The translations under genes and the position numbers were made by a program. Below are positions 11,859-23,109 of a DNA stretch of 64,000 nucleotides, piece by piece. Where the stretch lies: assembly GCA_947650285.1 (NCBI GenBank), contig CANTFL010001211.1:620001-684000 (forward strand), written 5' to 3'. Within the stretch, counting starts at the first letter, position 1. Each line of letters starts with the position of its first letter. Below the pieces are notes generated by a model. It searched no databases, was not told where the DNA came from, and was given only the letters and a program-made list of their open reading frames with translations. This DNA comes from Hyaloperonospora brassicae (lineage: Eukaryota > Oomycota > Peronosporomycetes > Peronosporales > Peronosporaceae).

Positions 11859-12825
11859 CAACTTGAAATTCCCCGATGCGTTCAACACTGCAACGAAGCT
11901 TGTATTTGTATTGGGCGTACGCTTTCTTGTACTGCTGTCTTTTTTCAGCACTCGGACGAGGCGATCCAAAATCGCATTACGCTCAGCTACCAAGCGATAT
12001 CCTGCCTCATCTATTTGGTTACGAATCCCGGTGATCTCGCGGATGGACTTCTCTTGCGCGACGTGACGCTTTTAGATGGCCACCAGAGGTTTCTTTTTCA
12101 AGTGTGCGATTTCGGAGGCTCGATCTTGGAATTTGGCTTGGAGTTTGGCCATCTCTGTCAAAACGTCTTCGACCGCAGTGACTCATTTTCGAATAGCGCG
12201 CGCTGATTATCGTACTTGCCTTGAATAAATTGGACGTAGAGAGATGCGGAGGTGTAGAGCTTCTGAATGGTTTCTTTCAGATAGCGCTTGCGGAAAATCT
12301 GCCGAGCTAACGCGATTTCCATGTCGCCATAGCGGTCCATGTTTCTTATTGCTGATCCAGTTAAGGAAAGAGAGATTTCATAACTTCTTTCAACGATTCA
12401 CGGTCTACCGTAGAAGACAACCCCACGCGGAATCTGAGAAGCGAAACGGGCTTTCTCGGTCGAGAACATAGAACGTTGTTGTCGGGCACGGGAATATCCG
12501 GAGCGAAGATCGGAGACGAACTTGCGATAGAGATCGAATCGGGATACTCGTCGATCAAGTACTTTCAGATGACCAAGGCGGTGACCACTGAATGATCAAG
12601 ATCGCCCAAAACCAGCGTAGAAGCGTCCGAACAGACAGGACTGAAGATGACCGTGGCGACGACATCTGCCGCGAGTGTATCTGGCTGCAATTCGGGGACG
12701 TCCGATCTCATGTTGGATGGGTGGGTGAGATCCGATGTAGCATGATTAGCCATAATGAAGTTCAAAAGAAGCCTGAAACGGCATACTGCCGTCAAGATGC
12801 CAAGGATGCACAACAAGATCGACAA
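11859..12825 (-). pseudogene. Antisense coiled-coil reading frame of the array, unit 2
   Basis: Second copy of the broken minus-strand frame at 7330-8296. It has the same stop and frame breaks, so the frame was already broken before the duplication. Confidence 0.35.
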
Positions 12826-12855
12826 TGTTTGTCGACTAACGGTACAGGAGACGAT

Positions 12856-13950
12856 TGTGGCAGAGCGATTACGAGAGGACCGTTGAGTTAGGATTGAGAG
12901 TCCACAGGTCGCTAGCGTCAGTTAAGTTTTAGGAGGATTCTGTTTGTAGGATATGAGCTGGGACGGGAGGCTCACGATCGTGTACTTAAACGTACCGATC
13001 TCTATATGTTGGTGGCAAGGAAGGAATATGTGGTTTACAATAGTATGATTACCTAATACAAAAAGAATCTTACGAGAGATAGCGAGATTAACCAGACATC
13101 GCGATCCCAAACAGGCATCACGATCCCAACCAGAGATCACGAGACCACTCAGAGATTGCGGGATCACCCAGAGATCGCGATCCCGACCATAGAACACAAG
13201 AACACCCAGAGATCGCGAAATCACCCAGATATCGCGAGCCTGGAGTCAGCTGCGTACAAGTCGGATGTGAACCACGCCAAGGTTCAAGAGAGAGCTTACT
13301 GGGTGTAAGCCACATAGGTACATGGGGACGATCTTCTGGACAGGAGACGCGTGGCCCAGAAGTTCGTAATGCAGATATGCCTAGCGATGTGTTATTTTTT
13401 TAGGTTTGATTGGTTAACATTAAACAGAGTTCAATTTTCTTCTAGGTACATGTGTCGACTTCTCTTCCGGGTTGGATCATTGGCCACCCGACGTCAAGAA
13501 AAGATACATACTTAAATCAAGTGATATCCCTCGATATTTTGGCCAGGGATCGATGTCTCTCAACGGAGAACCCAACTGCGATTGGACGCAGCAAACAATT
13601 AAAGGCAAAGAGTACAATATCGTGAGACGGCTCAAGTGGACAGAAGGCTCGCGAATCAAGTATCTACGTTGTACATGGCGATCTCGTAGAGATCAAGTTG
13701 ACTCATATCGAGCACCTTACCAGTACACCCGCAATCGCGTGAAGGTTCCCACGCGATATCCCGATCCTAAACAAGGTCAAGTTTTCCATCGACTCAAGTT
13801 CACCTGGAAGATTGCCTGCCCTATCGACGGGTACACAAGTTGATCAAAGGTTACGAAACGTAATCGGAGTACCCCCTCCGTTATTCGGTCGTCCGGGCGC
13901 CAGTGGTGAGTTTGGATCGACTCCTCAAACGAGCGGTCGCCACTCCACCA
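12856..13950 (+). repeat. LTR-like block A, copy 3 (right end of array)
   Basis: 1095 bp, near-identical to copy 2. It ends CCACCA, and then the sequence departs completely from the inner region that follows copies 1 and 2. This sets the right border of the array. Confidence 0.6.
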
Positions 13951-14526
13951 CTCTTTTCTCGACACGCAGCAAAGACGGGTAGGCGACATAGTTCATCAAC
14001 TCTATGCACTCCCTCTGGCATTTGAACTCTGCAAGAGACATTGGTGAAGTTGCTGTCAAGACGTTGATACCGAATGTGCTGAATGTGACAAATGCGCGCG
14101 TGCACCGGTGGTAATCATGACGGACAAGCGCAACCCGACTTTGGGCTGCCTAGCTTTCACTACGCTGGTGTGCTCCAGAGTATTCACTCGAGCGGTGGAC
14201 ACCAAGTTATGAAGAGCATCTGTGGCACCATGACCGAAATAAATCTATAAGTGTGAGTGTTAATAAAAGAGCTGGAATGCTTCTTAGCGTACACGCTTCC
14301 TGGTGGCGTTTCAATTAGACTCTTCATAGCCGTTTGGTTGTCACCATTGTAATAGAAGGTACTTCTATTGCATTACACTGTATGCCATATGTTTCCGATA
14401 TAAATGGAGATGAGGCCGTGATGGCTAAAAAGCAAGCACATCCTCGTAATCCACATTATCTTATATAAGTCATAATTGAGGTTGCTGCATGAGCTCAACA
14501 TTGTTTGCGCTAACTATTCGACTTTG
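13951..14526. other. Spacer right of the LTR array
   Basis: No gene supported. Only short frames on both strands. Confidence 0.5.
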
Positions 14527-14784
14527 CTAGAGGACAATCGACATATCAGACGCCCGGCAGAAGGCATGCCACATTAGGCACACGGTGCAGCGTCCTGGTA
14601 GTACGTTGGTATCATGGCAGTCATGTGTATGTGTGTTCATAAGTAATACAATCCCACCTTCCGCATATGATGCAGCTCTCTTTATAGATTCTCTCGCTCT
14701 TGTCATGCAGTGCCACTCCAGAGTGCGCGCCATCTCGAGTAGTATGTCGTACACGATTGATCTCTGTAAAGGAAAGAACCCCAA
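14527..14784 (-). pseudogene. Second Crypton recombinase fragment
   Basis: An 85-residue minus-strand piece that aligns by eye with the upstream part of the Crypton relic at 1709-2239. LEWHCMTRARES matches LEHHCMKRESGS, and MWHAFCRASDMSIVL matches LWYLFGRASDLTML, which includes the catalytic-arginine box. The rest of the recombinase is not found beside it. It is too diverged from the first relic to be a recent copy. Confidence 0.6.
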
Positions 14785-15831
14785 CAGCCACTTCGTTACT
14801 TGACTGTAAAAGGAGAGCCCAGCATGTACGCTGAATTCTCTATCACTGGTTTTGAGGTAGGCGAGACGAATGGCGAACGTCTTCGTTACAGCGACGAAAC
14901 ACGTCCCAGATAAGTACTGAATATAGACTTGTATAGCCGTTATACTGTGATGAACTTTGACGGAGAAATTATATAAAGTTGTTTACTGCTGTAGACATGT
15001 CCGACTTAGTGTTGGATGGCACTTACGACTGAATGCTCGTGTTCCTGTGCTGTCATGTTCTTGAAGTGTACGAGCGTTTATTGGAGATTATATTCGCTCC
15101 AATGCAGCTATGACTATGCATTTGTATACTGCGCAGACATGCTTACTGATTATGTTGTCGTGGCGAATACTTTGCAATTGTAGATGGCTACAATAAGATA
15201 ATGATAATCAGTCAAGCAGTTTAATAAGTACAGAGGTGCCAACTTTGTCGGAATCGTTCGCAATATGCAACAAAGTGTGCCTTTCACTTGGCATTTGTAT
15301 GGAGATTTAACATATGTCTAGCTTTGTTCCGACACAAAATATGTCGGAATGCTGTAGGAATGAGATTGCACTACCCCTAATAGTCCGATTTGCTGAAACT
15401 GCGAAATGATGGATTTTGTATTGGTTATGATTAAATGGCGATTTCCAATAGGTCCACCATCGCATACTGAGGGCAAATGCATTTTTGTTTGTTGGAGTTG
15501 TGATCATATTTATCCATAAGTTCGGTCGCCACGACATCAGTCAGTCATACCGGGTGGTCATACCTCTCCTCGTCAACAAAGATCATATGTAAGTCATATC
15601 GCATTGCGAGCGACGATCCTACCAACGGGAATACGAGGCACACGGCGGCACGTGTGCACGTCGACCAATCAGCAGCCATGAAAAAAGCGCGGGTCGGGAT
15701 GTCACTTAACGTCTCAAAGAGGACGTCCAGAGAGCAAGTGCCGACGAAAAGCGCGCCAACGTCGCCTGTGCTGCCCTCGGTCGTCGCCACTCGTCTCGTT
15801 CTCAGCTCCGCAGTCCCTCACCAACTGCACT
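14785..15831. other. Spacer before the phosphatase gene
   Basis: AT-rich in its left half, then GC-rich towards 15832. A small minus-strand frame at 15307-15537 is not recognised. The last ~200 bp presumably hold the PP2C promoter, but I see no clear core element. Confidence 0.4.
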
Positions 15832-17502
15832 ATGACTCCGACCAACGTACTAGTAGCGTCGCCCGTGAACGGAATGGTGGGGCTCGAGATGTGCTCGGCT
15901 ACGCCGCCTGCGCACTGCAAGTCGCCACGCACGCCACGGTTCCTGCAGCGCTCGGGGATTCGGTTACTTGAGCAGATTGCAGCCGATACAGCAGCAGAAG
16001 GTGATGCGGCCACGATTCGCGAACCGTCCAAAGCTGCTGCAGTCGTAGAGGCGCGTTCCGATGATGGCATTGCAGTATCGACTGCGGCCACGCGGAAGCG
16101 ACAGTCGCTGTCGTCACCCACCACGTCAGGTGAGCTTGGCTGTGTTTGAGGTGGCTGTATAGTCACGTGATGTGGTACCACTGTGTGGTGCTTACTCTCG
16201 ACCGTGCTGTCTTGTTGTTCTCATTGTGATGCAACAGCAGGGACGTTAGACAGTGAAGGCCCCGAGACAAGTCCCGACGAGCTTGAAGACTTGCACCCCT
16301 CTCAGCCGCTGGTAGAGGAGGGTAAGGCAAAGCCGCTGACGCTGTCAACGACGTGCGGGGGCGTGGTGAAGATCCGAGAGCGCAAACGACGCAAAATCGA
16401 GACCGCTCTCAAGAGGTTTCACGAAGACGAGACCAAGGCCCAGCGCTGTGTCGAGTACACGACCATTTGCCACCCGAGATGCGGTGGTGACACGATCGAA
16501 GCAAACAGGCGACGAAAGGCGGCCAAGATGCGCGTGCAAGTCGGTGTGTCGCTTGCACAAGGTGCCCGGCCGTACATGGAAGATCGGTACTCGGTGGTAG
16601 AGCGCTTGTCTGAACACGAAGTAGACAACGAGTCGTCTCCCAGCCTGCTGGCGGTGTATGATGGCCACAACGGTGCATATGCGTCCGAGTATGCCCGTCG
16701 ACGGTTCAAGAACTTGCTGGGCGAGAATGAAGACCTTGTGCAAATCAGTCGACGTGCGCGGCACGAGAAACTGACTGATGCCGACGTAGCGAGTATTCGC
16801 ACCCTTTTGGCTGACGCTTTTGCGACTGTAGATGCTGAGATTTTGCAGCGCACTGTCATTTTAAACAAGCGTGATGGATCGACAGTGCTGCTGGGACTAC
16901 TGGTCGGCGGTAAGCTGTTTGTTGCAAATGTTGGCGACTCGCGCGGTGTGTTGGCTCAGCCGGACGGGAACAGTGATGCAAGTGATGGAGAGGTCGGAGG
17001 AGATGTGTCAAGTGCCGTGCGTCTCTCTGTTGATCACAAACCAGATCTGAAGGAGGAGACGGATCGGGTGGAAGAGGCGGGAGGTAAGGTCATCTTCTCT
17101 GGATGCTGGCGTGTAGCCCACGATCAGATCTCGCTACGTCTGGCCATTAGCCGGTCGTTGGGTGACCATCCACTAAAGACGAACCTACCGCCGTCGTGCT
17201 CCGCCCCGCTCGTGTCTGTGGTCCCGGATGTTCGCGTGTTCAATGTGGAAGCAGCCGGCGAGTTCCTCGTGTTTGCAAGCGATGGTCTCTGGGACCGTCT
17301 AAGTGATGACGATGCTGCCAAAATCGTGCGGACAAAGGTGGCTGAGTACCACTGGTCGGAGGAACGCACAAGTCCCGACAATGTAAAAAAGGAGGCGCTT
17401 CAATTTGCAGCCGATGCTCTCGTGGAGGCTGCCCTGCTCAAGCGCAGCATGGACAATATCACGGCCATGGTCGTCTCGTTTTCAGAGCTGCGCGACAAAT
17501 AG
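15832..17502 (+). CDS. PP2C-type protein serine/threonine phosphatase
   Basis: Metal-dependent protein phosphatase of the PPM family. I model two exons, 15832-16129 and 16241-17502, joined across a 111 bp intron (16130-16240, donor GTGAGC, acceptor CAACAGCAG). The junction keeps the frame (phase 1) and gives 519 residues. Without it, translation would have to begin inside the intron. The catalytic domain fills the C-terminal two-thirds. YMEDRY is near residue 210 and DGHNG near 240 (both metal-binding aspartates). GDSRG, SRSLGDHP, SDGLWD near 447 and MDN near 504 follow, so all core metal ligands are present. The first ~190 residues are low-complexity and look like a regulatory extension. Its 3' end faces the transporter gene, 141 bp away. 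Substrate unknown. Confidence 0.9.
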
Positions 17503-17643
17503 ACAGCTTACGTATGAACCTGCCAAAAATGGCCCGTCAATTGTTTGATAGAGTATCTAACACGTGCACCCTTCAATATTGCACGGTGGCCATATCGTTT
17601 TGAAATCCAATCATCTACATCGCTTCATTCCTGAAAAAGCTCA

Positions 17644-19425
17644 TCAAACAACAACACCATCGGGACTTTCAAGCATCACTTCTCCAGTCGGTGAACAGTC
17701 GTTCACCGCGTGGTTTTCACGAATCGTGCCCGAGTGTTTGTCGTCGGCCTCTTCTTCCTCCTCGTCCTTCGAAGAAGCATGGAAGGCAGGTGAGTCGAAG
17801 TCCAGCTTATCGACTATTTCCTGGGGATCTGTCGTCGGGATCAGGAAAAGGAAGAAAATGGGAACGACCTTCAGAACGCTGCGCAAGACAATGGCAAGCC
17901 ATAGATTGTCATACTTGTCCTTGGCAATGCCCATCCATGTGCAGACTAGAGCGCCCAAAAATTCGCTCACACAGCGAGAAAAGTTACCAATCGACATCAA
18001 GAGCGCAAACAGGGTGCCTTCGATGCCCTTGGGGCAGAGCTTGGCGGATAGAACCATCACAGGCATGGTTTTCAAGCGACTAATAACGTCTGCGACAACG
18101 GCGTCACCTAGCACAAACGCCTTGTCGGGGATGCCCATCTCTAAGTTGTAGCGCGTAACCAGAACAACGTCCAGCAGTGATACAACAGCCAGACTGATCT
18201 GCGCGATCAAGAAGATGCGACGGAACGACATGTCTTTAAAGCACGCGTTGTACAGCATAGTGCCCACGCCTAAGAAGAGAAAACCAAAGGCGGTGACAAT
18301 TCCTAGAAACTCGGGAGTAAACTTTAGCACTTCGGTCGAAAAGTAGAAAAACACCTGCGAGTACCCTGGACTGATAGCACCTGACAGGAATACCCAAAGC
18401 GCGCACTTCCAAATGACGGGCGTGCAAATTGCACCTCGTAGCTGTTGCAACTGCCTCTTGGCTGAGGTCTTCCAGTGACGCTTGCTCACCGTTGTTTTCG
18501 TTTCATGCATAAACGTGGAGAGAACCAAGATCGTAAGCGGCCCAATAGCCGCAAAGAAGAACACGCCACGGACGCCCAAATTGTGCGTTGCAGGACCAGA
18601 GAGGAAGGAGCCAAGCACGCCACCCACTGACACAGACACCCAAGACACTGACTGCAAATCATTCGCTCCATACTTTGGGTCCAATCTTGACATCTCGACA
18701 ACTCTTGCATCGATGACCACGTCAATCACTGCCGTCGACAGACTGCCCAGCATGAGCACCAGCACGGCACCTAGTGGAGTCGTAATCAGGTCCGGCACAG
18801 CCAACATGAGAGTCGAAATCGTGCCAAGTACACTGCACAGGATCATGTACGACTTGCGGTGGTATCCACACAGCGGCAAACTGTCCGAAATAATGCCATA
18901 CAGCGGCTTGATCCCCCATGGCACCATCATGACAGTCAGTAGCGACTGCGACTCGGCTGGCTGCAACTGCAAGTTGTCCTTGAAAAAGTAGTTGACTGCC
19001 AGTGCACTAAAGCTCATGAAGCCCTGCACAGCGTACACTGTGCTCACGAGTAAGAGGAAGGACGTGCCAAACGTCTGGCGCAGCCGTTGCAGCCAGTTGC
19101 ATAGCTGCTGGACAGCCGAGCGTCGGTCCTCGTCGCTCGCGTGCTTCGTCCCGTCACTTTTGCCAACGAGATTCGCACTTGTTGCATCGTCATCGTCCCG
19201 CAGGTCGATCTGATCGTACAGTGGCGACTGCGTCTGGCCTGTCTTGTTGGTCTTTTCGCCACTCGAGCGCGACGCCATGGACGGCGAAGACAGCGCGATG
19301 GATGACAGCGGAGCTGCGTCTTGCGCGTCTCCTTCGTCGTCAGCACTCCAGCTCTGTGCTACGTCGTGGTCGACGTTCAGGCGCGGGAGACGCTTACGTG
19401 GCGACACGATCGCGTCGGTTCCCAT
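17644..19425 (-). CDS. BT1/folate-biopterin transporter family membrane protein
   Basis: 593-residue multi-pass membrane protein of the FBT (BT1) branch of the major facilitator superfamily. Members in trypanosomatids and plants carry folates or pterins, and the family is expanded in oomycetes. About 110 polar N-terminal residues precede the hydrophobic core. The first membrane segments include VYAVQGFMSFSALAVNYFF. The characteristic loop MMVPWGIKPLYGIISDSLP is followed by about ten further hydrophobic segments. A conserved-looking AVIDVVIDARVVEMSR lies in the N-terminal half, and CPKGIEGTLFALLMSIGN, typical of the family, in the C-terminal half. The C-terminal tail is acidic (EEEEEADDKH). 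Single exon. No signal peptide is needed because of internal signal anchors. The substrate cannot be told from sequence. Confidence 0.9.
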   Translation of the reverse strand: MGTDAIVSPRKRLPRLNVDHDVAQSWSADDEGDAQDAAPLSSIALSSPSMASRSSGEKTNKTGQTQSPLYDQIDLRDDDDATSANLVGKSDGTKHASDEDRRSAVQQLCNWLQRLRQTFGTSFLLLVSTVYAVQGFMSFSALAVNYFFKDNLQLQPAESQSLLTVMMVPWGIKPLYGIISDSLPLCGYHRKSYMILCSVLGTISTLMLAVPDLITTPLGAVLVLMLGSLSTAVIDVVIDARVVEMSRLDPKYGANDLQSVSWVSVSVGGVLGSFLSGPATHNLGVRGVFFFAAIGPLTILVLSTFMHETKTTVSKRHWKTSAKRQLQQLRGAICTPVIWKCALWVFLSGAISPGYSQVFFYFSTEVLKFTPEFLGIVTAFGFLFLGVGTMLYNACFKDMSFRRIFLIAQISLAVVSLLDVVLVTRYNLEMGIPDKAFVLGDAVVADVISRLKTMPVMVLSAKLCPKGIEGTLFALLMSIGNFSRCVSEFLGALVCTWMGIAKDKYDNLWLAIVLRSVLKVVPIFFLFLIPTTDPQEIVDKLDFDSPAFHASSKDEEEEEADDKHSGTIRENHAVNDCSPTGEVMLESPDGVVV

Positions 19426-22400
19426 CGTAGACTCTTGTGCCTCGTCGATGGGCTACATGGTCACTCGAGCGAAATCGAATAGTGACTCTTCCCATCGAAG
19501 ACGACCGCACCCAGCGACATGAGCTTCACAGAGTCGACATGTGGTCGGGTGGGCTGCTCAGGAGTGACCGCGCGCTCGTGCGTTGGTGCTATCACTAGCG
19601 ATACAGGGCGTCATACTTTATCGTATGTTACTGGTGTCTTCCTTCGTCGCGATGCGCGGTACACGGAGTGATCTGCGGGCAACAACGGACGGACGTGGCC
19701 GTGTTTTGATGTGCTTTTTGTGACGGCCATTACGTTTATCGTTGCGCGATGGTGCAAAGGGTTGAAAGTGTCCTTGTACCATCTGTTGATGCTTTGGGCT
19801 TACGCTGTCGAGTCTGAGCTGGTTGTGACGTGCGAAGACGAGACGGTCGAATGCGTCGAGGTGCAGTTGACGCAAACGCGTATCTGCACATAGTGTGGCT
19901 GTGATGTCCAGTGCAGTGCGCAGAAGTCGGGATTCTTGCGTTTCGTACCGAAGAACTGGCAAAATATGCGTTCATATGTGGAAGACCACAGACCGGATGG
20001 ACGTCGAGTGCTGCATGCCGACTAGTCGTCCTCGAGGTCGTGCTTTTCGTGGCCAGAAGATGTGGCCACGTTCTTTTATGATCCGACTGCTTGGTGGAGA
20101 CGACCATATCTCGAGCACAAGTTCTTGTCGCTGGTCATGGATTATTACAACATAATGCTCGCCAGTATGGCGCCAGAAACTGTGGTGAAATGTTTCCTAG
20201 CACGATGGATGTACGATTGTTTGGACATGCGTAGTCAACGCGTCGTCACCCGATGGCAAGCTAGCAGCATCTTAGTGCTGTCAGCAACGTCTGCTTCTTT
20301 GATGTTGCTGCACTAGAAGCATGGTCCAGGCTTACGACCTTATTGAGGCCGCACTATCTCCACCTTGGCATCAAGCGCCATGCTTGCTATCTTGCTGTAT
20401 TTACATGGTAAGCCCTGGTCTCGATGGATTTATCGCTAATGTACACGGGCACTGATCTTTTGGACATACGTGCACACAGCAACATGTATCTGCGATTGCG
20501 CAAAAGCAACTGCACGCGTTTGTAGGAGCGACAGCAAAAAAAGAGTGGTCGGCATAGCAGAGGAAAGCATGCTCGTGTACGCGCTGGGTCAGGGTTTGCA
20601 GAGTACGGCGTTTCTAGACGATGTGAACTGTACCGCAGACCGTTAGCAAAAACCACATGCGAATTCTCTAGAGCATGGCCGCCCAGGCACTTTGAAGCTG
20701 ATCGACAGCTTGTTTGGACTGAATTATGTCGGACACAATGGTCGAGTATGAGTAGGAGGGGATGCCGCGCTGGTTGTACCGTATTCTCGTCTTCTGTCAG
20801 AGGCATGCGGGCCTGACTCCAAGTTGTACCGGGGTCATTCGATGGCTGCTGGAGAAGTGCTGAGAAGGTGGTATTCGGTGTAACGAGAACGAACCGAAGG
20901 CTTGGTCCATGTTCTCGCCGTTGCGTTGCCAGCACGAGCAAAAGCCAAGAAAATCGGGCGCACGTCCGATGGTTGTCAAAGCGCAGAAATGGCAGAAGCA
21001 ACGCCTCGTCGTTTGACGTGTTCGGTGAAGTTTGGTATCAATTGCGGCAAAACGTGACAAACGTCCAGCATTTTTTTCAACCCCAACGGCCTACACCTAC
21101 TACAGTGTGGTCACAGCTGCCAGCGCCTCCACTGCGATCGTTTGGCAAATGCGCATTGATGTTCGTGCATGGCCGGATGAGTTGTTTCCCGCTGTCGTGG
21201 GTCCATTTTTGTCGAGACTGCTTTTCGACGACCCGACCTTGCAGATTTTGAAGCAGGCGTCAGCGTTGCTCGATTGATGTGGGGTGGTGACTTGCTTGTG
21301 AGCTTCATTATTCGTTTGCAGTCGCTATAAGGGAACAAGAATTAGCCCGATGTGACATGCTCGTCTCTGCGGTCATCGTTCTGACACACAGCATCGAGTT
21401 GCGTCTGCGGCGTTCGACCCGAGTTTGCTCAAAATCATTTTCGCACCTCGCTCGTTGCTGTCGAGGACGTCATGTCATCGGGAGCACATCGATTTGGCTA
21501 GGATTGCTGGCAATATACTGGCAACTTACTGCCACCAATGCAAACAGGACCGCTTTGGAGGAGCGGACTTGACTCAATGCAAAAGCTTCTCGATCGGATT
21601 GATGAATACTGGAAATGGTCGCGCTTTACAGCAGACACAACGGAGGTGCGACAAGGGATTACTTGTATGTGTAGTCAACGGCGACGGCAGAAAGCAGCCT
21701 CTGCGGCAGAAAGCGAGTGAATACTTTGCCAAGAAAAACGCTCGACTAGTAGACACGGGAATAGACGGACTCGATAGACGACGAGCTATCGGAACTTGCG
21801 ACTGCTTCGTGTGGTTGCCTCGCAAAGGGGCAAAAGCACGATGAGTTGGATCGTAGAGCATGCGATCATACGAGATACTGTCTTACCGCCAACGAAAAGT
21901 CGACGAGTCGATGATACAGAGCACATGAAGAAGCAAATGCGAATTCATAAGACGCCACGCACGACTATCGAGATACGGCAAGCGAAACGAATCATATTTG
22001 CAGTAAAGTTCTACTCACGATGTCGATACTCGCGAAGGTATCTCAATTCGGGTATGACACCGTCTAGGCGATGACACGTCCGTGCTAGTGACAAATTGTG
22101 CACGGCAAGGCTCATGGTAGAAGCACAATCGCTTTGCATCGATCCAACTATGCGTCCGGCATGCTTGCCATCTGCGTACCGATGGAAATGGCCATTTGCC
22201 GTGACTGCAGAAGCAGCTCTGCAAACTGTTGCGTGCGGCTTACGATAGCAGAACGGTACACTAGAAGGTGGCCAAGCCTTTGCACTGGTAAGCAGTGACG
22301 ACGTGTCCACGTCTCAAGGCGTCGTACGAAGCGTCCACTCGCGGCCGTGAAGCTTGGAAACCGTCAACACGTCACCACATGACCGCAAGCTCCTTCGTTC

Positions 22401-23109
22401 CGATACAGCTGATTGAGGTGTTGCGCCTGCCAGTGACGTCGAGGGGGGCCCCGGAGCGTCAGCGAAGAAGCACAAGCTCGGCCGTGGTCGATACGTCGCC
22501 ACAGTAGACACACTCTCTAGCTGGACCACAAAGGTCAGAGTGTCGTTACGACAAACTGCGCGACGACGAGGGGGAGAAGCCACAAACGCAGCGATGGAGC
22601 TATAGATTGCCCACCGTCGAGTGCCTGCCCCACAATCTGTCGACTATCAACACGCCGTGAGCTTCAATGGCGACGCGACGACAGACGAATACAACAGTGT
22701 GCAGCAACGTCGCATTGCAGTGCCGTGCAGCCCTTTTTCGTGTCCACTCGTGGTCCCCGTCGCATCAGGTATCATCGATACATCGAGCAGCATCGCATCT
22801 CTTTCGCTCTCTTTCGCTCTGTTTACAATGGAAAAATGGCTCGTTTCTGCCTCGGTATCCATCCCGAGCCCGTGATTCTATTTCAGAGGTACTCGCTGAG
22901 CTGCGCCCCGCCCTCGCTCAGACGGTCGCACGAGCCGCGCCGATCCTTTGGAATAGACTACTCCTTCTCCACACCGCGAGCAAACGACAGTGCGAAAAAC
23001 TCCTCCGCGCGGACCCGCAGCGCAACGCGCACCTGACCATCACTCGTGCACTCTTCGCACGCACACACGCACGCACGCAGGCGCACTTGGGCTCCTCCCT
23101 CTCGCCGGT
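19426..23109. other. 3.7 kb gene-poor stretch with decayed coding-like sequence
   Basis: Between about 20060 and 20760 the plus strand reads as protein-like sequence broken by stops and frame changes. Examples are FFYDPTAWWRRPYLEHKF near 20070 and FFDVAALEAWSRL near 20300. Another piece, RAWPDELFPAVVGPFLSRLL, lies near 21160. This suggests an old dead gene, but I cannot name its family. The rest has only short frames. The last few hundred bases precede the ubiquitin protease and contain pyrimidine-rich runs. Confidence 0.35.

Larger units (their letters stand above)
3797..13950 (+). mobile_element. Tandem LTR-retrotransposon array (LTR-inner-LTR-inner-LTR)
   Basis: A 4.53 kb unit is repeated head to tail: 3797-8326 (4530 bp), 8327-12855 (4529 bp), and a third partial copy 12856-13950. 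The partial copy stops exactly at the end of the first 1095 bp of the unit, which gives three 1095 bp direct repeats separated by two 3.43 kb inner regions. That is the pattern expected of LTR elements sharing LTRs after unequal recombination or tandem insertion. Copies two and three are almost identical; copy one diverges in its first ~100 bp. The 1 bp length difference is one A missing near 11279. A possible primer-binding site follows LTRs 1 and 2. No gag-pol proteins are recognisable, so the element is non-autonomous or decayed. I found no target-site duplication around the whole array. A simple tandem segmental duplication is the alternative. Confidence 0.65.

Noticed and set aside
3797..13950. 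CRISPR or satellite interpretation of the 4.53 kb repeats
   Set aside because: The third copy ends exactly at the 1095 bp block, and a primer-binding-like site follows each inner-facing block; this fits LTRs better than a satellite. The genome is eukaryotic, so CRISPR is not expected.
15654..15971. Alternative first exon frame for the phosphatase gene
   Set aside because: Not in frame with exon 2 through the clear GTGAGC...CAG intron; the 15832 frame is.
20387..21001. 204-codon minus-strand ORF between transporter and protease
   Set aside because: Composition and lack of motifs fit chance; the plus strand of the same region reads more protein-like, though broken.
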